Notes under the pieces: model-generated
Databases searched by the model: none
Seen by the model: the letters and a program-made list of their open reading frames with translations, nothing else
Told to the model about the DNA's origin: nothing
Shown here: one piece after another, positions 53,081 to 62,771 of the stretch
How positions within the stretch are numbered: position 1 is the stretch's first letter
Layout: each line of letters opens with the position of its first letter
Translations under genes and position numbers: made by a program
Source of the DNA: Caulobacter mirabilis
GTDB taxonomy: Bacteria; Pseudomonadota; Alphaproteobacteria; Caulobacterales; Caulobacteraceae
Direction of reading: 5' to 3'
DNA length: 64,000 bases
Assembly (NCBI RefSeq): GCF_002749615.1
Contig: NZ_CP024201.1
Location: 1,612,001-1,676,000 of the forward strand

Positions 53081-54465
53081 AGGCGGTCGAACAGCGGCGG
53101 CAGGGTGGCCGGCAGGCCGAGCAGGGGGCCCGACGACAGCAGCAGCAGCACTTCGTCGCCGGCCAGATCGGTGAGCAGGCTCTCGGCCTCCGACGGCGTC
53201 GTCGCGCCCCAGGCGGTGACCCCGGCGGCGGCGATCCGGTCCAGGATGTCCTGATGGGTCAGCTGGGCGTGGCTGCCGGCGCCGGTCTCGGGCGGCGGGA
53301 TCACGATCACCCGGTCGACGCCCTCGAACACGGTGTCGTACCAGGCCAGCCCGTCGCGGTTGCGCCAGCTGAAGGTGTGGGGCTCGAACACGACGATCAG
53401 CCGCCGCTCGGGGAAGTGCAGCTGCACCGCCTCGATGGCCGACCGGGCCTTCTCGTAGGAGGAGCCGAAGCCCTCGATCACTGGAATCTTCGAGGCGACG
53501 GTCAGACGGTCGAGCCGGCGGCGGATGCCCTGGAACGAGGCGACCCCCGCGCGCAGCTCGTCCTCGGAGACCAGGCCGCGCTCGAGCAGATAGGCGCCGA
53601 CCCCGACCAGGTTCTCGATGTTGTGGACGCCCAGCAGGACGGTTTCCAGCGGGATGCGCCGGCCGTCCGGGGCGACCAGGGTGAAGGTGCTGGTCTCGCC
53701 GAAGACGACGTCCTCGCTGTACCAGCCGTCGCAGGGCTGGTCGTCGTACCAGACCGGCGTTCCGGCGAACTCCTGGGCGATGGCGCGCAGGGACGGGGAG
53801 TCCTTCAGCAGCACGGTCCCGTCGGCTGGGGTCATGCGCAACAGCTCCCGGAACGGCGCCTCGTAGCGCTCGAAGGTCGGGAAGACGTTCAGGTGGTCAT
53901 GGACCAACGAGGTCAGCAGCAGGTGCGCCGGGGTGTAGAGCATGAACTTGCTGCGCCGGTCGTCCTGGCTGACGACATACTCGTCGCCCTCGATGATCAT
54001 GTCGCCGGCGCCCCAGGCTCCGGTCGGCGCGCCGCCGGAGGGGATGGCCCCGATCATGTAGCCCGGGTCGCGCCCGGCCTGGCGCAGGATGTGCGAGAGC
54101 AGGGCGGTGCAGGTCGACTTGCCGAAGCTGCCGGCGACGATGGTGCACTCCCGGCCCCGGGTCTGTTCGGCCAGCAGATGGGGAAAGCCGACCATGCGCA
54201 GGCCGCGGCGTCGGGCCTCCTCGACCTCGGCGTTGTCGCCAGCGTGCAGTCGGGCGCTGCCGCCGAGCACGATCAGATCGACGTCTTTGGTGACGTTCTC
54301 GGCCGCGAAGGTGCGGGCGAAGGGGATGCCCAGCGTCTCCAGGTAAGTGCTGATCGGCGGGAAGGCGTCCTCGTCGGAACCGCTGACCACATGGCCGGCG
54401 TCGCGCATCATCAGGGCGACCGCGCTCATTCCGGCGCCGGCGATGCCGATGAAGTGGATACGCAT
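53071..54465 (-). CDS. mpl: UDP-N-acetylmuramate-tripeptide ligase, Mpl-type
   Basis: Recycles cell-wall tripeptide by joining it to UDP-N-acetylmuramate with ATP, in the cytosol. The 464-residue protein has the three Mur-ligase domains. The N-terminal MRIHFIGIAGAGMSAVALMM binds the UDP sugar, the central ATP site follows, and a C-terminal domain starts near FQGIRRRLDRL. The P-loop reads GSFGKSTCT where most Mur ligases have GTHGKTTT. MurC is the alternative, but the length and the GxxRRL(D/E) region are Mpl-like. It is a single gene converging on the DUF4153-like gene. Confidence 0.83.
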   Translation of the reverse strand: MRIHFIGIAGAGMSAVALMMRDAGHVVSGSDEDAFPPISTYLETLGIPFARTFAAENVTKDVDLIVLGGSARLHAGDNAEVEEARRRGLRMVGFPHLLAEQTRGRECTIVAGSFGKSTCTALLSHILRQAGRDPGYMIGAIPSGGAPTGAWGAGDMIIEGDEYVVSQDDRRSKFMLYTPAHLLLTSLVHDHLNVFPTFERYEAPFRELLRMTPADGTVLLKDSPSLRAIAQEFAGTPVWYDDQPCDGWYSEDVVFGETSTFTLVAPDGRRIPLETVLLGVHNIENLVGVGAYLLERGLVSEDELRAGVASFQGIRRRLDRLTVASKIPVIEGFGSSYEKARSAIEAVQLHFPERRLIVVFEPHTFSWRNRDGLAWYDTVFEGVDRVIVIPPPETGAGSHAQLTHQDILDRIAAAGVTAWGATTPSEAESLLTDLAGDEVLLLLSSGPLLGLPATLPPLFDRLYG

Positions 54466-54621
54466 GCTGAAGAGGTCCCGGAAAGCGACGGAGTCGGCCT
54501 ATCGCGGCAGTAACCGACGCCGGGCGCGCTGAGAAGGGACGGCGGGTTCACAGGCCTGCGGCCTTTGCTCCCACGGCGACGCGGCGTATCGGAGGCGGCG
54601 AGTAGCGTGACGGAGCGGGCG

Positions 54622-55914
54622 ATGCGGAAATATCTGGGCGCGGCCTTGGGACTGGCCCTGGCGATCGGGACGGGCGGCGAGGTCCTGGCCGGGGATCGGG
54701 CGGCGGCCGTCGACAAGGCCCTGCCGGTGGCGCGCGAGGCCTATCAATTCCTCCACCGCAATCCCGAGCTCGGGAAGAAGGAGTTCAAGGCGCACGACTA
54801 TCTGGTCTCGCGCCTCAAGGCCCTGGGCTACACCCAGTTCGTCGCCTCGCCCTCGGCGCCGACCGCGGTCATCGCCGTGCTGGACACTGGTCGGCCAGGC
54901 CCGGTGGTCGCCCTGCGCGCGGAGATGGACGCCCGGCCGCTGGCCGCCGGCGCGGTCGAGCCGGAAGGGCATTCACCGCGCTCCGAGATCCCCGGGGTGA
55001 TGCACACCTGCGGCCATGACGTCCACGCCGCCATCCTGTTGGCCGCCGCGGCTCTGGCGCAGGAGAACAAGGCCCGGTTCAGCGGCAAGCTGGTCTTCGT
55101 GTTCCAGCCCGCAGAGGAAGTGGCCGGCGGCGCCGACGACATCGTCCGCGACGGCGTGCTCGACAAGCTCGGGGTCCAGAAGATCTTCGCCCAGCATGTC
55201 GCGCCGGGACTGCCGGTGGGGACGATCACCATCTCGCCCGGGGACACGCTGGCCGGCAGCAACTACTTCAACCTGACCCTGACGGGGCGCGGCTCGCACG
55301 CCGCCGCGCCGCAGGACGGCGACGACGTGATCCTGGGCGCGATGAAGGTGGCCGAGGAGATCTCGACCCTGCCGGCGCGGCGGATCGACCAGGCCAACCG
55401 GCCGATGGTGGTTTCGGTCACCCGCTTCGTCGCCGACTCCGGGGCCTCCAACGTCATTCCGCCTAAGGCCGAGCTGTCAGGCACCATCCGGGCCTTCGAG
55501 GACCTGACCAAGGCGCCCAAGGACGGTCCGGCCCTGCAGGACGTCATCGTCGCGCGGATCAACGCCGTCAGCGCCGCCCAAGGCCTGAAGGCGGAGTGGA
55601 GCCTGCGCCAGGCCTCGCCGCCGACCCGCAATGACCCGGCCCTCTTCGGCGCGCTGCTGCCGTCCCTGACCAAGGCCTTCCCGGGCAAGGTCGACACGAC
55701 GCCGTCGCGCGGCATGTTCTCCGAAGACTTCGCCTACTACACGCCCCACTATCAGGCGCTCTATTTCGGGCTGGGCGTGGCCAAGGACGGCCTGGGCGAG
55801 GGCGGGGTCCACACGGCCGACTACACCACCCATCCGGAGGCGTTCCGCTATGGCCTGACGCTGATGACGCTGCTGGCGCAGCTTGGGACCACCGGCGACG
55901 CCGCCTGGCGCTGA
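54622..55914 (+). CDS. M20D-family amidohydrolase, exported
   Basis: Metal-dependent amidohydrolase of the IAA-amino acid hydrolase/hippuricase group, 430 residues from the ATG at 54622 with a signal peptide (YLGAALGLALAIGTGGEVLA). The metal site is intact: VALRAEMDARPL, MHTCGHDVHAAI, FQPAEEVAGGADD, the later QHV, and FSEDFAYY near the end. The lid domain is between about 200 and 310 (GRGSHAAAPQDGDD). It probably removes acyl groups from N-acyl amino acids in the periplasm. The gene ends 3 bp before the convergent CxxC-protein gene. Compare the M20 protein at 11106, which lacks these ligands. Confidence 0.9.
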   Translation: MRKYLGAALGLALAIGTGGEVLAGDRAAAVDKALPVAREAYQFLHRNPELGKKEFKAHDYLVSRLKALGYTQFVASPSAPTAVIAVLDTGRPGPVVALRAEMDARPLAAGAVEPEGHSPRSEIPGVMHTCGHDVHAAILLAAAALAQENKARFSGKLVFVFQPAEEVAGGADDIVRDGVLDKLGVQKIFAQHVAPGLPVGTITISPGDTLAGSNYFNLTLTGRGSHAAAPQDGDDVILGAMKVAEEISTLPARRIDQANRPMVVSVTRFVADSGASNVIPPKAELSGTIRAFEDLTKAPKDGPALQDVIVARINAVSAAQGLKAEWSLRQASPPTRNDPALFGALLPSLTKAFPGKVDTTPSRGMFSEDFAYYTPHYQALYFGLGVAKDGLGEGGVHTADYTTHPEAFRYGLTLMTLLAQLGTTGDAAWR

Positions 55915-55917
55915 GGC

Positions 55918-56397
55918 TCAGTGCAGCGTCCGCTGCGGGGACGGATGGCCGACGGCCGGCCGTCCGAGCCGCGCGGGCAGGCGCCAGCCGCAGTCGGCCA
56001 GGGCTAGGTTGAGCGACCGAGCCAGCACCATCGCCGACTCGCCGTCGATCAGCATCGGCTCCAGCAGTTCGAGGCCGACGTCGAAGGCGCTGGTCGCCAG
56101 GCCGCAGGCCACGATCAGCCGCTGCTCGTCGTTGGAGATGCCGCCGCAGTTGGGGCATTGCACCTGGATCGGCCGCCGGCCCGCCGCCTCGACCGTCTCC
56201 AGCCAGGCGACGAACAGGGCCGCCGCCCGCGCCGAGGTCTTGCGGCTCATGGCGCGGCCGATGACGCCGTGCGGCGCCTCGCCGGCGCTGCGCAGCTGCA
56301 CCCAGCCGCGAAGGCCCGCGATCAGCAGCATCTCGCCCGGCGTCGGACAGGCGGGGCACTGCGCCGCGGAGGGGGAGGCGGAGGCGGTACGGCGCAC
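55918..56397 (-). CDS. Small CxxC protein of unknown function under Fur-like palindromes
   Basis: I do not recognise this 159-residue protein. It has two cysteine pairs, QCPACP near residue 15 and QCPNCGG near residue 100, which together could bind zinc or iron or form a rubredoxin-like knuckle. The sequence between and after them is mainly helical (ARAAALFVAWLETVEAAG, ESAMVLARSLNLALADCGW). There is no signal peptide or membrane segment, so it is probably cytosolic. Two palindromes of Fur type (56409-56461) lie directly before its start, so expression is probably iron-controlled. A role in metal sensing or iron handling is only a guess. Confidence 0.68.
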   Translation of the reverse strand: MRRTASASPSAAQCPACPTPGEMLLIAGLRGWVQLRSAGEAPHGVIGRAMSRKTSARAAALFVAWLETVEAAGRRPIQVQCPNCGGISNDEQRLIVACGLATSAFDVGLELLEPMLIDGESAMVLARSLNLALADCGWRLPARLGRPAVGHPSPQRTLH

Positions 56398-56408
56398 GGG
56401 AGACTCCT

Positions 56409-56461
56409 GTTGCGAACTATTCGCAACGGTAGCTCCAGGCTTATTTGCGAGTCAATCGCAA
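56409..56461 (-). promoter_or_regulatory. Two adjacent Fur-like palindromes
   Basis: GTTGCGAACTATTCGCAAC (56409-56427) is a perfect 8-3-8 palindrome. TTGCGAGTCAATCGCAA (56445-56461) is a perfect 6-5-6 palindrome with the same TTGCGA/TCGCAA arms. Their centres are 35 bp apart. They stand 12-64 bp before the CxxC-protein start, where a promoter should lie. The site before the TonB receptor (23338-23354) shares the arms. Binding by Fur or a relative is inferred. Confidence 0.65.
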
Positions 56462-56474
56462 GTTTTCCCGCGCG

Positions 56475-57137
56475 TCAGCGGCGGCGAAGGCTCAGCCACG
56501 GCGCCCAGCTGGGCGGGGTCTCCCGGGTCAGCAGCCGCCAGCCGAGGAAGGTCAGGATCAGCAGGCCGCCGCCGCCCAGCAGGGCGATGGTCAGGCCCTC
56601 GGCCTCGCTGAGGCGCTCCAGTTCGGTCAGCGCCTTCGTGCCCAGATAGCCGGGGATCAGCATCACCGGGACCCAGATCAGCGCCGAGACGACGTTGGCC
56701 ACCTGGAACCGGCGGTGCGACATCCGCAGGATGCCTGCCGCCAGCGGCGCGAAGGCCCGCAGCGGTCCGAAGAAACGGCCGATGAAGATCGAGGCGGCGC
56801 CGTAGCGACGTACGAACAGCCGGGTGCGGGCGACCTTGCGCCGGTGGGGGCGAAGGAAGGGGTGGCGCAGCGCGCCGGGCCCCATGCGTCGGCCCAGGGC
56901 GTAGGACACGGCGTCGCCCGCGATGGCGCCGGCGGAACACCAGGCGATGACGGTGATGGGATCGACCACGCCCGCCGCGATCAGGCCCCCGGCCAGCACC
57001 ATCAGCGCCGTCGCCGGCACGAAGGCGCCGATCAGCACCAGCGATTCCAGGAAGGTGATGGCGCCGAGGACGACCCCGGCCCAGGCCTGGTTTTCGCGGA
57101 GGAACTCGGAAAGCGAATGAAGCGAGAGACTGTCCAT
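56475..57137 (-). CDS. DedA-family membrane protein
   Basis: Inner-membrane protein of about 220 residues in the DedA/SNARE-associated family, members of which flip or recycle lipid carriers such as undecaprenyl phosphate. FLESLVLIGAFVPATALMVL supplies the conserved Glu and the re-entrant start; AGDAVSYALGRRMGP and FIGRFFGPLRAFAPLAAGI carry the conserved Asp, Arg and Gly-Pro pattern. The start at 57137 is chosen; 57152 is also possible. It is separated from the CxxC gene downstream by the Fur-like palindromes, so the two are probably not one operon. Confidence 0.9.
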   Translation of the reverse strand: MDSLSLHSLSEFLRENQAWAGVVLGAITFLESLVLIGAFVPATALMVLAGGLIAAGVVDPITVIAWCSAGAIAGDAVSYALGRRMGPGALRHPFLRPHRRKVARTRLFVRRYGAASIFIGRFFGPLRAFAPLAAGILRMSHRRFQVANVVSALIWVPVMLIPGYLGTKALTELERLSEAEGLTIALLGGGGLLILTFLGWRLLTRETPPSWAPWLSLRRR

Positions 57138-57257
57138 GGGGATGAGCCCCATATGGAGGTCAGCCTGCCGGCGCGCCACCACGGGTCGATGACATAGGAC
57201 AGGATACCGCGCGCCGTGGCGCCGGCGCATCAGTTCGTCCCGCTGCGGAGGATGAAA

Positions 57258-57869
57258 CTAGGGCAGCAGCCGGTCGACGGCCGCTTCGAGAACCCTTCGG
57301 GTTTCGGCCGCCGTCAGGTTCTGGACGAATCGCAGGCGCGCCCAGCTTTCCCAGCCCAGCAGCAGGTCGAGGACCTCGAGGCGCAGCCGGTCCTCGGCGA
57401 CCTCGGCCGGCAGTTCGCGCTCCAGGATTTCACGCAGGGCGGCGACCAGACGGTCGCCGTCGGTCTGCAGGAACCGCGAACGGTGACGCAGGACCTCGGA
57501 CGCACGCTTGAACGGGGCGACCCGTTCGAACACCGCGCCACGGCGGGCGACCAGTTCGATGACGCGGCCCCGGCGGTCCGTGGCCTGGAAGGGCTGAGCG
57601 GCCATCGCGCGCATCTCGGCTTCGATGACCTCGGACATCTCCCGATAGAGGCTGTCCATGTCGGCGAAGTGCCGGAAGACCGTGCGTAGTCCCACATCGG
57701 CCTGCTGGGCGACCTGTTCGGCGCTCGGCGAGACGTCGCCGCCGCGGATGAGGTCGAGCATCGCGGCGACAATCCGGGCGCGGTTGTCCTGTCCCCGTCG
57801 CCGTCGCCCGTCGGCGACGTCCGTCTGCTCCGCGCTGGACTGGCTCAAGCGGTTCTCCCTAGCCTCCAT
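57258..57869 (-). CDS. TetR/AcrR-family transcriptional regulator
   Basis: Dimeric repressor-type protein of about 203 residues. The N-terminal helix-turn-helix is RARIVAAMLDLIRGGDVSPS, then AEQVAQQADVGLRTVFRHFA; the C-terminal 130 residues form the helical ligand domain. I use the ATG at 57869; a TTG 24 bases later, after AACCGC, has a better ribosome site (GGGAG). It is the nearest regulator to the shared TGACAy-N5-rTGTCA operators at 59049 and 62722, and TetR sites are often of this size, so it is the first candidate for binding them. Its own upstream region lacks a clear copy. Ligand unknown. Confidence 0.9.
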   Translation of the reverse strand: MEARENRLSQSSAEQTDVADGRRRRGQDNRARIVAAMLDLIRGGDVSPSAEQVAQQADVGLRTVFRHFADMDSLYREMSEVIEAEMRAMAAQPFQATDRRGRVIELVARRGAVFERVAPFKRASEVLRHRSRFLQTDGDRLVAALREILERELPAEVAEDRLRLEVLDLLLGWESWARLRFVQNLTAAETRRVLEAAVDRLLP

Positions 57870-57910
57870 CCCTGACAAGCGGCGACGGAGGGTGCGACAA
57901 TAGTGCGCAG

Positions 57911-59002
57911 TCAGCGGAACCGCATCAGCCGGTTGCCGTATTTCGTGTCTGTCGAGCCGGCCGGCAGGCTGATCACGTCCCCGTCGCGCCCGACGCGGAT
58001 CGGTCCGCGGAAGATCTTCCGGGAGTCGCCCAGGAACGGGCCCTCCAGCGCCTCGACCGGCAGGGGCGGGATGATGTGAGTGAACAGCAGGTAGCGGACC
58101 CCGGCCCGTTGGGCGATCCGCGCCGCGTCTTCCGGGGCGGTGTGGTAGGACAGGATATCGCGGGTGATGGCGGCCAGGTTGGCGCGTCCGTTGGCCTTCG
58201 CCGCTCGGGTCTGCATGGCCACCAGCTTCGGCGACAGGGCCTCATGCACCAGCAGATCGGCGCCCTTGGCGACGCTCTCCAGTCGCTCCGACGGGGCGGT
58301 GTCGCCGCTGACCACCACGCTGCGGCCCTTGTAGTCGAAACGGTAGCCGACCGAGGGTTCCGCCGGCGCGTGTCGCACCGGGAAGGCGACGACCTTGAGG
58401 TCCGGCGTGCTGACCAGCAGCAGGTTGGCGCCGTCGGCGGGGAAGTCGAACGCCGCGGCCGTTCCGCCGAAGCCCGTTGGCCGGACGACCGCCTCGCCGT
58501 GGTGGGCGATCCGGAAGCCGCGGTCGATCTCGTAGGCCTGCATGAAGCCCTGCACGACCTTGTCGACGCCGACGGGGCCATGGACGGGCAGGGGCGAGGA
58601 TCGGCCGCCGCCGGCCCAGCGCTGCAGCATCAGCTCGCCCAGGCCGTCGATGTGGTCGGAATGGAGGTGGGTCAGGAAGATCGCCTGCACCTCGGCCGGC
58701 GGCATGTCCATCAGGCTGAGATTCTTGGTCGAGCCGGCGCCGGCGTCGATCACGAACAGCTGCTTGCCGGCCAGCACCGCGGTGCAGGGGCCCGTGCGCA
58801 TCGGGTCGGGCATCGGCGAGCCGGAGCCGCACAGGCCGACGTGCAGGCCGTCGGGCAGGTCGTCGAACGGATCGGGCGCCATGGCCTTGGCGTAGAGCCG
58901 CTCCATCATCGCCGTCGCGATCGTCCCGCGGGCCAGCCAGAGCGCTCCGCCCGCCACGAGGACGATCGCCGCGATCGCCAGCCCGATCCTCCACCTGCGC
59001 AT
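57911..59002 (-). CDS. MBL-fold metallo-hydrolase, membrane-anchored or exported
   Basis: Metallo-beta-lactamase-fold hydrolase of 363 residues. An N-terminal helix (IGLAIAAIVLVAGGALWLA) anchors or exports it. The zinc motif is FLTHLHSDHIDGLGEL, with later ligands in HAPAEPSVGYRF, VVVSGDTAPS and the final THIIPPLP. GAGSTKNLSLMDM and GYRFDYKGRSVVVSGDT make it similar to RNase Z/arylsulfatase-type (AtsA-like) MBL proteins. An esterase, phosphodiesterase or sulfatase role is possible. It is divergent from the haloalkane dehalogenase, with the 59049 operator in the shared gap. Confidence 0.87.
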   Translation of the reverse strand: MRRWRIGLAIAAIVLVAGGALWLARGTIATAMMERLYAKAMAPDPFDDLPDGLHVGLCGSGSPMPDPMRTGPCTAVLAGKQLFVIDAGAGSTKNLSLMDMPPAEVQAIFLTHLHSDHIDGLGELMLQRWAGGGRSSPLPVHGPVGVDKVVQGFMQAYEIDRGFRIAHHGEAVVRPTGFGGTAAAFDFPADGANLLLVSTPDLKVVAFPVRHAPAEPSVGYRFDYKGRSVVVSGDTAPSERLESVAKGADLLVHEALSPKLVAMQTRAAKANGRANLAAITRDILSYHTAPEDAARIAQRAGVRYLLFTHIIPPLPVEALEGPFLGDSRKIFRGPIRVGRDGDVISLPAGSTDTKYGNRLMRFR

Positions 59003-59048
59003 CCCGTCGCCTCCCGTCCCCCGACGCCTTGACCGGCGTCCGATATAA

Positions 59049-59065
59049 TGACACGCATAATGTCA
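59049..59065. promoter_or_regulatory. Operator-like palindrome before the haloalkane dehalogenase
   Basis: TGACACGCATAATGTCA, with arms TGACA/TGTCA and a 7-base centre. It touches a TATAAT (59044-59049) that would serve as a -10 element for the plus strand. It is followed by CTATAT, as in the matching site at 62722-62738. Confidence 0.65.
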
Positions 59066-59110
59066 CTATATTTCGACAAGGCCAGCGCTGATTGCGAAAG
59101 GGGAGGGGTG

Positions 59111-59996
59111 ATGAAAATCCTGCGGACGCCGGACGACCGGTTCTCGGGCCTGAAGGACTGGCCCTACGCGCCGCACTATCTCGACCTGCGCGACCCGGAC
59201 GGGACGGACCTGCGGCTCCACTATGTCGACGAGGGGCCGCGCGACGGCGAGGTCGTGCTGCTGATGCACGGCGAGCCGTCCTGGGGCTATCTGTACCGGA
59301 GGGTGATCGGCTGGCTGGCCGGCCGCGGCCGCCGGGTGATCGCGCCCGACCTCATCGGCTTCGGCCGTTCGGACAAGCCCGCGGACCGCAACGACTACAC
59401 CTACGAGCGCCATGTGGCCTGGATGAGCGCCTGGCTGGAGGCGCTGGACCTGAGGGGCGTCACCCTGTTCTGCCAGGATTGGGGCGGGTTGATCGGACTG
59501 CGCCTGGTCGCGGCCTATCCGGAGCGGTTCGCAGGCGTGGCGGTCGCCAACACCGGCCTCCCGATCGGCGGCGGCATGACCGACGGGTTCCAGGCCTGGC
59601 TCAACTTCAGCCAGACCGTTCCGCAGATGCCGATCGGCATGATCATCAACGGCGGCAGCGCCCGCGACCTGTCGCCCGAGGAAATCGCCGCCTACGACGC
59701 GCCCTATCCGGACGAGAGCTACAAGGAAGGCGCGCGGCAGTTTCCCGCCCTGGTGCCGGTCACGCCGGAGCATGGCTCGGTGGCCGAGAACCAGGCGGCC
59801 TGGCAGGTCCTGGAGCGGTTCGAGAAACCCTTCCTGACCGCCTTCAGCGACGGCGATCCGATCACCCGCGGCGGGGAGGCGCTGTTCCAGGCCCGCGTCG
59901 CCGGCGCCAAGGGCCAGCCGCACGTCACGCTGCCCGGCGGCCATTTCCTGCAGGAGGACGCGCCGGACCAGATTGTCGAGGTGATCGACGGCATGA

Positions 59997-60016
<20 letters not shown>
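59111..60016 (+). CDS. Haloalkane dehalogenase, subfamily I (DhlA-like)
   Basis: Alpha/beta hydrolase of 301 residues that replaces a halogen on an alkane carbon by hydroxyl, releasing halide. The start at 59111 follows GGGAGGGG. The nucleophile is the Asp of [12 protein letters not shown], with the neighbouring Trp as a halide-binding residue. [12 protein letters not shown] is the oxyanion/halide segment of subfamily I, like DhlA. The acid is the Asp in [10 protein letters not shown], and the base is the His in [13 protein letters not shown]. It was probably recruited for natural haloalkanes. The operator just upstream implies induction. Its last 20 bp overlap the convergent FGE gene. Confidence 0.9.
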
Positions 60017-61022
<1,006 letters not shown>

Positions 61023-62702
61023 CTAGTTGTCCCAGAGCACGTATTCGTCCGTGGCCTTGTGCGGAACGCCGCCGGGCTTGTCGACATACACCGGCCCCTG
61101 CAGCAGCGACGGCCAGAGCGGCTTGACGCTGCGCGCGTTCTGCTGGGCGAGCAGGGCCTTCATGGCCTTGACCCGCTCGGGCTGCTGGGCCGAGAGATCG
61201 CGCCGCTCGGCCGGGTCGGCGGCCAGGTCGTAGAGCCAGACCTTGTTCCGCGCGCCGTTGACCTGGAGCTTCCAGTCGCCTTCGCGGACGGCCTCGTACT
61301 GGCCCGAGCGCCAGAACAGCGTCTGGTGCGGCCGGCCGGGCGTGCGGCCCAGGACGTGGGGCAGCAGGTCGACGCCGTCGATCTCGCGGTCGCTCGGCGG
61401 CTTGGCGCCGGCCGCCGCCGCCGCGGTGGCGAAGATGTCGATGTGGCCGACAGGGTAGGGATAGCGCGTGCCCGCCTGGATCGCCGCCGGCCAGCGCATG
61501 AAGAAGGGCGAGTGGACCCCGCCCTCGAAGAAGGTCGACTTGAAGCCGCGGTAGGGCCGGTTGACGTCGGGCAGGCCGACGTAGCCGGCGCCGCCGTTGT
61601 CGCTGGTGAAGATCACCAGGGTGTTCTCGGCCAGGCCTTCCTCCTGAAGGGCGCGCAGGATCTTGCCGATGTTGTCGTCCAGGTTCTTGGTCATCGCCCC
61701 GTAGACCCGCGTGCGATGGTCGGCGATTCCCGACACGGCGTCGTAGTCCCGCCGCGTCGCCTGCAGCGGCGTATGGATGGCGTTGGGCGCGAAGTAGAGG
61801 AAGAAGGGCCGGTTGCGGTTGGCCTTGATCGCCTTGACGGCTTCGTCGGCCAGATAGTCGGTCATGTAGCCGCGCGGCTGGAACGGCGCCGAGCCGTTGT
61901 GCTGCACGGCATAGGGCAGGTTCGGCCACAGGAAGCGGTCGATGGCGTCCCACGGCTGTTTGACGTTGACCACGTCGGGGTCCTTCTCGGGCAGGTACAT
62001 CGAGCCGCCGGCGATGAAGCCCAGGCTCTCGTCGAAGCCCTGGTCCTCGGGCCGGGAGCCGCTCTTGCCGCCCAGATGCCACTTGCCGAGGTGGATGGTG
62101 TGGTAGCCCGAGGCCTTCAGCACCTCGGCGACGGTAATCTCGCTCGCCGGCATGCTCAGCTCGTTGACGGCGGCGGGCGTCCGGGCGGTGCTGCCGGGCG
62201 GCATGTCCTTGATGCGGTCGGCGAAGAATTTCGGCTCGACCGGCGCGCCGGGCTCGGACTCGGTGCCGACCATGCGCTGGAAGGCGACCGGGGCTGGCGT
62301 GAACTCGAAGCCGAAACGGGTCGGGTAGCGGCCGGTCATGATCGCCGCGCGGGACGGGGCGCAGGTGGCGTTGCCGGCGTAGCCGTTGGTGAAGGCGACG
62401 CCGCCCCGGCCGATCGAGTCGATGTTGGGGGTCTGGACGGCGCCGTCGGCGACGCCGCCGCCGTTGAAGCTGATATCGTTGAAGCCCAGGTCGTCGACCA
62501 GGATGAAGACGATGTTCGGCGGCCGGGCGGCGGCGGGCGCGGCGGCCGGGCCCTGGGCCCAGGCGACGGACCGGTTCTCCTCGACCGGCGGCATCTGGGC
62601 GCGGGCGACCCAGGCCAGCAGGGTGGTGCGGTTGGCGGCGGCCAGCGCCAATCCTCCGATCAGCACGAGCGCGATCGCGCCCACCCATTTCCAGAGCTTC
62701 AT
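61023..62702 (-). CDS. Sulfatase (arylsulfatase type), cysteine form
   Basis: Hydrolyses sulfate esters, with 559 residues. The N-terminal helix (WVGAIALVLIGGLALAAA) anchors it at the inner membrane facing the periplasm. The metal-binding start is NIVFILVDDLGFNDI. The modified residue is the cysteine of CAPSRAAIMTGRYP (CxPSR), which needs formylglycine conversion by the neighbouring enzyme. GKWHLGG supplies the second active-site Lys and His, and FTSDNGGAG the metal Asp and Asn. The substrate may be an aryl or sugar sulfate. The operator at 62722-62738 lies in its promoter, matching the one before the haloalkane dehalogenase. Confidence 0.93.
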   Translation of the reverse strand: MKLWKWVGAIALVLIGGLALAAANRTTLLAWVARAQMPPVEENRSVAWAQGPAAAPAAARPPNIVFILVDDLGFNDISFNGGGVADGAVQTPNIDSIGRGGVAFTNGYAGNATCAPSRAAIMTGRYPTRFGFEFTPAPVAFQRMVGTESEPGAPVEPKFFADRIKDMPPGSTARTPAAVNELSMPASEITVAEVLKASGYHTIHLGKWHLGGKSGSRPEDQGFDESLGFIAGGSMYLPEKDPDVVNVKQPWDAIDRFLWPNLPYAVQHNGSAPFQPRGYMTDYLADEAVKAIKANRNRPFFLYFAPNAIHTPLQATRRDYDAVSGIADHRTRVYGAMTKNLDDNIGKILRALQEEGLAENTLVIFTSDNGGAGYVGLPDVNRPYRGFKSTFFEGGVHSPFFMRWPAAIQAGTRYPYPVGHIDIFATAAAAAGAKPPSDREIDGVDLLPHVLGRTPGRPHQTLFWRSGQYEAVREGDWKLQVNGARNKVWLYDLAADPAERRDLSAQQPERVKAMKALLAQQNARSVKPLWPSLLQGPVYVDKPGGVPHKATDEYVLWDN

Positions 62703-62721
62703 GGCCGCCTCCCGATATTAT

Positions 62722-62738
62722 TGACACTATTCGTGTCA
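62722..62738. promoter_or_regulatory. Operator-like palindrome before the sulfatase operon
   Basis: TGACACTATTCGTGTCA is a perfect 6-5-6 palindrome, 20 bp before the sulfatase start, over the likely -10 region. It has the same arms, spacing and following CTATAT as the site at 59049-59065. Confidence 0.7.
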
Positions 62739-62771
62739 CTATATCGCGAGGGCGGCAAGCCCCATGCGTCG

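Noticed and set aside
59048..59110. An upstream ATG at 59048 for the haloalkane dehalogenase
   Set aside because: It lies inside the operator and -10 region. The ATG at 59111 has a strong ribosome site and gives the family-typical N-terminus.
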